From Acidiferrobacteraceae bacterium (GTDB lineage Bacteria > Pseudomonadota > Gammaproteobacteria > Arenicellales > UBA868): a stretch of 53,111 nucleotides of DNA. The first letter of the stretch is position 1, and each line of letters begins with the position of its first letter. The notes beneath the pieces are model-generated. The model did not search any database, was not told the DNA's origin, and saw only the letters and a program-made list of their open reading frames with translations. Location of the stretch: positions 1 to 53,111 of the forward strand of contig PBOB01000042.1 of assembly GCA_002724185.1 (NCBI GenBank), read 5' to 3'. The position numbers and the translations under genes were made by a program. Of this stretch, positions 51,565 through 53,111 are shown one piece after another.

Positions 51565-53111
51565 ATGCCTGACATAACGCTGCCTGACAGGTCTATACGC
51601 AGTTTTGATAATCCCGTCACAATAATCGAATTAGCGCGAAATATTGGTGAACGACTTGCAGCTGCTGCAGTTGGTGGCGTTGTTGACGACCGACTTGTTG
51701 ATGTCTCGCATCTCATTCAAAAAAACTGTAGCGCGAGAATTCTTACAGTGAATGATCCCGAAGGTTTGGAGATACTCAGGCACTCGGTAGCACATCTACT
51801 TGCGCATGCTGTTAAGGAATTATTTCCAAATGTCCAGATTGCAATCGGACCAGTTATTGCCGATGGTTATTATTATGACTTTGCGTACCCAGACGGTTTC
51901 AGTGAGAGCGACCTGAATCGCATAGAAATCCGAATGAGTGAGATAATTAATCGTAAATTGCCGATTGAGAGATTTGTACAAGACCGTGAATCAGCAATAA
52001 ATATGTTTACTAAGATTGGTGAACACTACAAAGCTGATATTATTTCTGCCATACCAGATGGTGAAGAGGTAACACTCTATCGCCAGGGCGAATTTATTGA
52101 TTTATGTCGGGGTCCACATGTGCCTAACACAGCCTATATAAACGCATTTAAGTTAACAAAAGTCGCTGGTGCGTACTGGCGTGGGGATTCGAACAATGAA
52201 ATGCTGCAACGAATCTATGGTACAGCTTGGTCAACAGGTAAAGAGCTTGCATCTTATCTTGAACAATTAGCCGAGGCAGAAAAACGAGATCATCGAAAGC
52301 TAGGAAAAGAGCTAGACCTGTTCCATTTTCAGGATGATGCGCCAGGAATGGTTTTTTGGCATAGCAACGGGTGGGCTCTGTATAGCCAGATCGTCAAATA
52401 TGTTAGACGGCTATTGATTGAGCATTCCTACCAAGAGGTCCAGACTCCGCAAATTATGCATCGATCCCTTTGGGAAAAATCAGGACACTGGGAAAAATTT
52501 CGTGAACATATGTTCACCACAAGTATTGATGATCGTGATTATGCTATTAAGCCAATGAACTGCCCAGGACATGTACAGATCTTTAATCAAGGTCTGAAAA
52601 GCTATCGTGATTTGCCGCTCCGGATTGCAGAGTTTGGTTTGGTCCATAGAAATGAACCTTCGGGTACGCTCCATGGATTGATGAGAGCTCGCCGATTCAC
52701 TCAGGATGACGCTCATGTTTTTTGTACTGTCGATCAGCTACAGGAGGAGGTTGCGACTTTAATTGATCTAACCTACAAAATGTATAATGACTTTGGCTTC
52801 GAAGATATTGAGGTTGCACTATCTACTCGCCCCAAAAAAAGAGTAGGTGATGATAGTCTCTGGGATGTTGCCGAGAACGCTCTAGCTATCGCACTTGAAT
52901 CAAAAAACATTCCTTACGCAGTGCAGGAGGGCGAGGGAGCGTTTTACGGGCCAAAGCATGAATTTGTGCTGCGAGACTCAATTGGCCGACGATGGCAATG
53001 TGGTACTATTCAGATTGATTTTTCAATGCCTGAATTACTGGAGGCTAGTTACGTTGATGCAACAGGGGAGAAAATCCCACCGGTAATGATTCACCGAGCT
53101 ATTTTAGGCTC
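51565..53111 (+). CDS. thrS: Threonyl-tRNA synthetase, N-terminal and core part (runs off window)
   Basis: The frame is open from ATG 51565 to the end of the window (515 codons). Layout: a TGS domain (residues 1-62), the editing domain with HSVAH (His73, His77) and LCRGPH, then the class II core with PMNCPGH (zinc Cys), motif 2 [19 protein letters not shown] and DDAHVF (zinc His). The C-terminal anticodon-binding domain lies beyond the window. It charges tRNA-Thr and edits mischarged Ser-tRNA. I see no T-box leader; infC and the ribosomal genes rpmI and rplT would be expected next in related bacteria. Confidence 0.96.
   Translation, partial: MPDITLPDRSIRSFDNPVTIIELARNIGERLAAAAVGGVVDDRLVDVSHLIQKNCSARILTVNDPEGLEILRHSVAHLLAHAVKELFPNVQIAIGPVIADGYYYDFAYPDGFSESDLNRIEIRMSEIINRKLPIERFVQDRESAINMFTKIGEHYKADIISAIPDGEEVTLYRQGEFIDLCRGPHVPNTAYINAFKLTKVAGAYWRGDSNNEMLQRIYGTAWSTGKELASYLEQLAEAEKRDHRKLGKELDLFHFQDDAPGMVFWHSNGWALYSQIVKYVRRLLIEHSYQEVQTPQIMHRSLWEKSGHWEKFREHMFTTSIDDRDYAIKPMNCPGHVQIFNQGLKSYRDLPLRIAEFGLVHRNEPSGTLHGLMRARRFTQDDAHVFCTVDQLQEEVATLIDLTYKMYNDFGFEDIEVALSTRPKKRVGDDSLWDVAENALAIALESKNIPYAVQEGEGAFYGPKHEFVLRDSIGRRWQCGTIQIDFSMPELLEASYVDATGEKIPPVMIHRAILG

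Noticed and set aside
51249..51716. N-terminal extension of the tdk reading frame (to 51716)
   Set aside because: It reads antisense through tRNA-Val and the start of thrS. The product has the typical antisense-tRNA look, and the family start fits GTG 51248 with its own ribosome-binding site.
1..53111. CRISPR arrays, tandem repeats, insertion sequences, rRNA
   Set aside because: Nothing with these signatures was seen when reading either strand; a repeat-finding program was not available.

Overview
The window looks like a chromosomal segment of an uncultured, probably marine gammaproteobacterium. The right end carries uvrB, thymidine kinase, tRNA-Val(GAC) and thrS, and the left part carries a YggX homologue beside an A-type Fe-S carrier. 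Both tRNA genes encode their 3' CCA. Start codons are relaxed: several genes begin with GTG or TTG behind a clear Shine-Dalgarno sequence. I see no transposase, integrase, CRISPR array or rRNA, and no recognisable transcription-factor gene in the whole 53 kb. The organism call is an inference from gene content, not a phylogeny.

The left block (1-20.4 kb) is a one-carbon / methylated-amine catabolic region. It begins with the C-terminus of a corrinoid-reactivating ASKHA ATPase (RACo/DUF4445) and a second, hydantoinase-A-like ASKHA protein. After the housekeeping yggX and erpA-like genes come an ATP-grasp enzyme, a flavin reductase-like protein, a non-pyrrolysine MttB-family methyltransferase, a GMC dehydrogenase with its small subunit, and a fused FAD/GcvT dimethylglycine dehydrogenase-like enzyme. 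Then follow a DUF1289 mini-protein, a PhnZ/TmpB-like HD-domain protein translationally coupled to an atypical homocysteine-methyltransferase-family protein, and an amidase. An opposing operon holds a GFA-fold protein, an enolase-superfamily enzyme, a DsrE-like protein and an AmrS-type radical SAM enzyme. A DUF1989 gene and tRNA-Asn(GUU) close the block.

The middle block (20.9-29.8 kb) is one forward operon. It encodes a family-5 (peptide/opine-type) ABC importer with signal-peptide binding protein, two permeases and two ATPases, followed by a short-chain dehydrogenase, a class III aminotransferase and a metal/PLP aldolase of the D-threonine aldolase / beta-hydroxyaspartate aldolase type. This suggests uptake and cleavage of a hydroxy-amino-acid-like compound. 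An opposing operon (34.5-29.9 kb) encodes a PhyH-type dioxygenase, an amidohydrolase, a free-standing lipoyl-domain protein and E1 alpha/beta of a 2-oxoacid dehydrogenase, without E2 or E3.

The right catabolic block (34.5-48.2 kb) reads forward: cupin, amidase, alpha/beta hydrolase, a family-1 solute-binding protein, an N,N-dimethylformamidase large-subunit homologue, two sugar-type permeases, an MsmK/UgpC-type ATPase, and both subunits of an ATP-dependent hydantoinase (HyuA/HyuB). It reads as an import-and-hydrolyse system for a small N-methylated amide, lactam or hydantoin. In both ABC operons an intrinsic-terminator-like hairpin follows the binding-protein gene, probably to keep binding protein in excess.

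The strongest candidates for something undescribed are: the dimethylformamidase/hydantoinase/ABC operon; the HD-oxygenase plus Zn-ligand-deficient methyltransferase pair; the corrinoid methyl-transfer region that lacks its corrinoid protein inside the window; and the radical SAM/DsrE pair without the other AmmeMemoRadiSam components.
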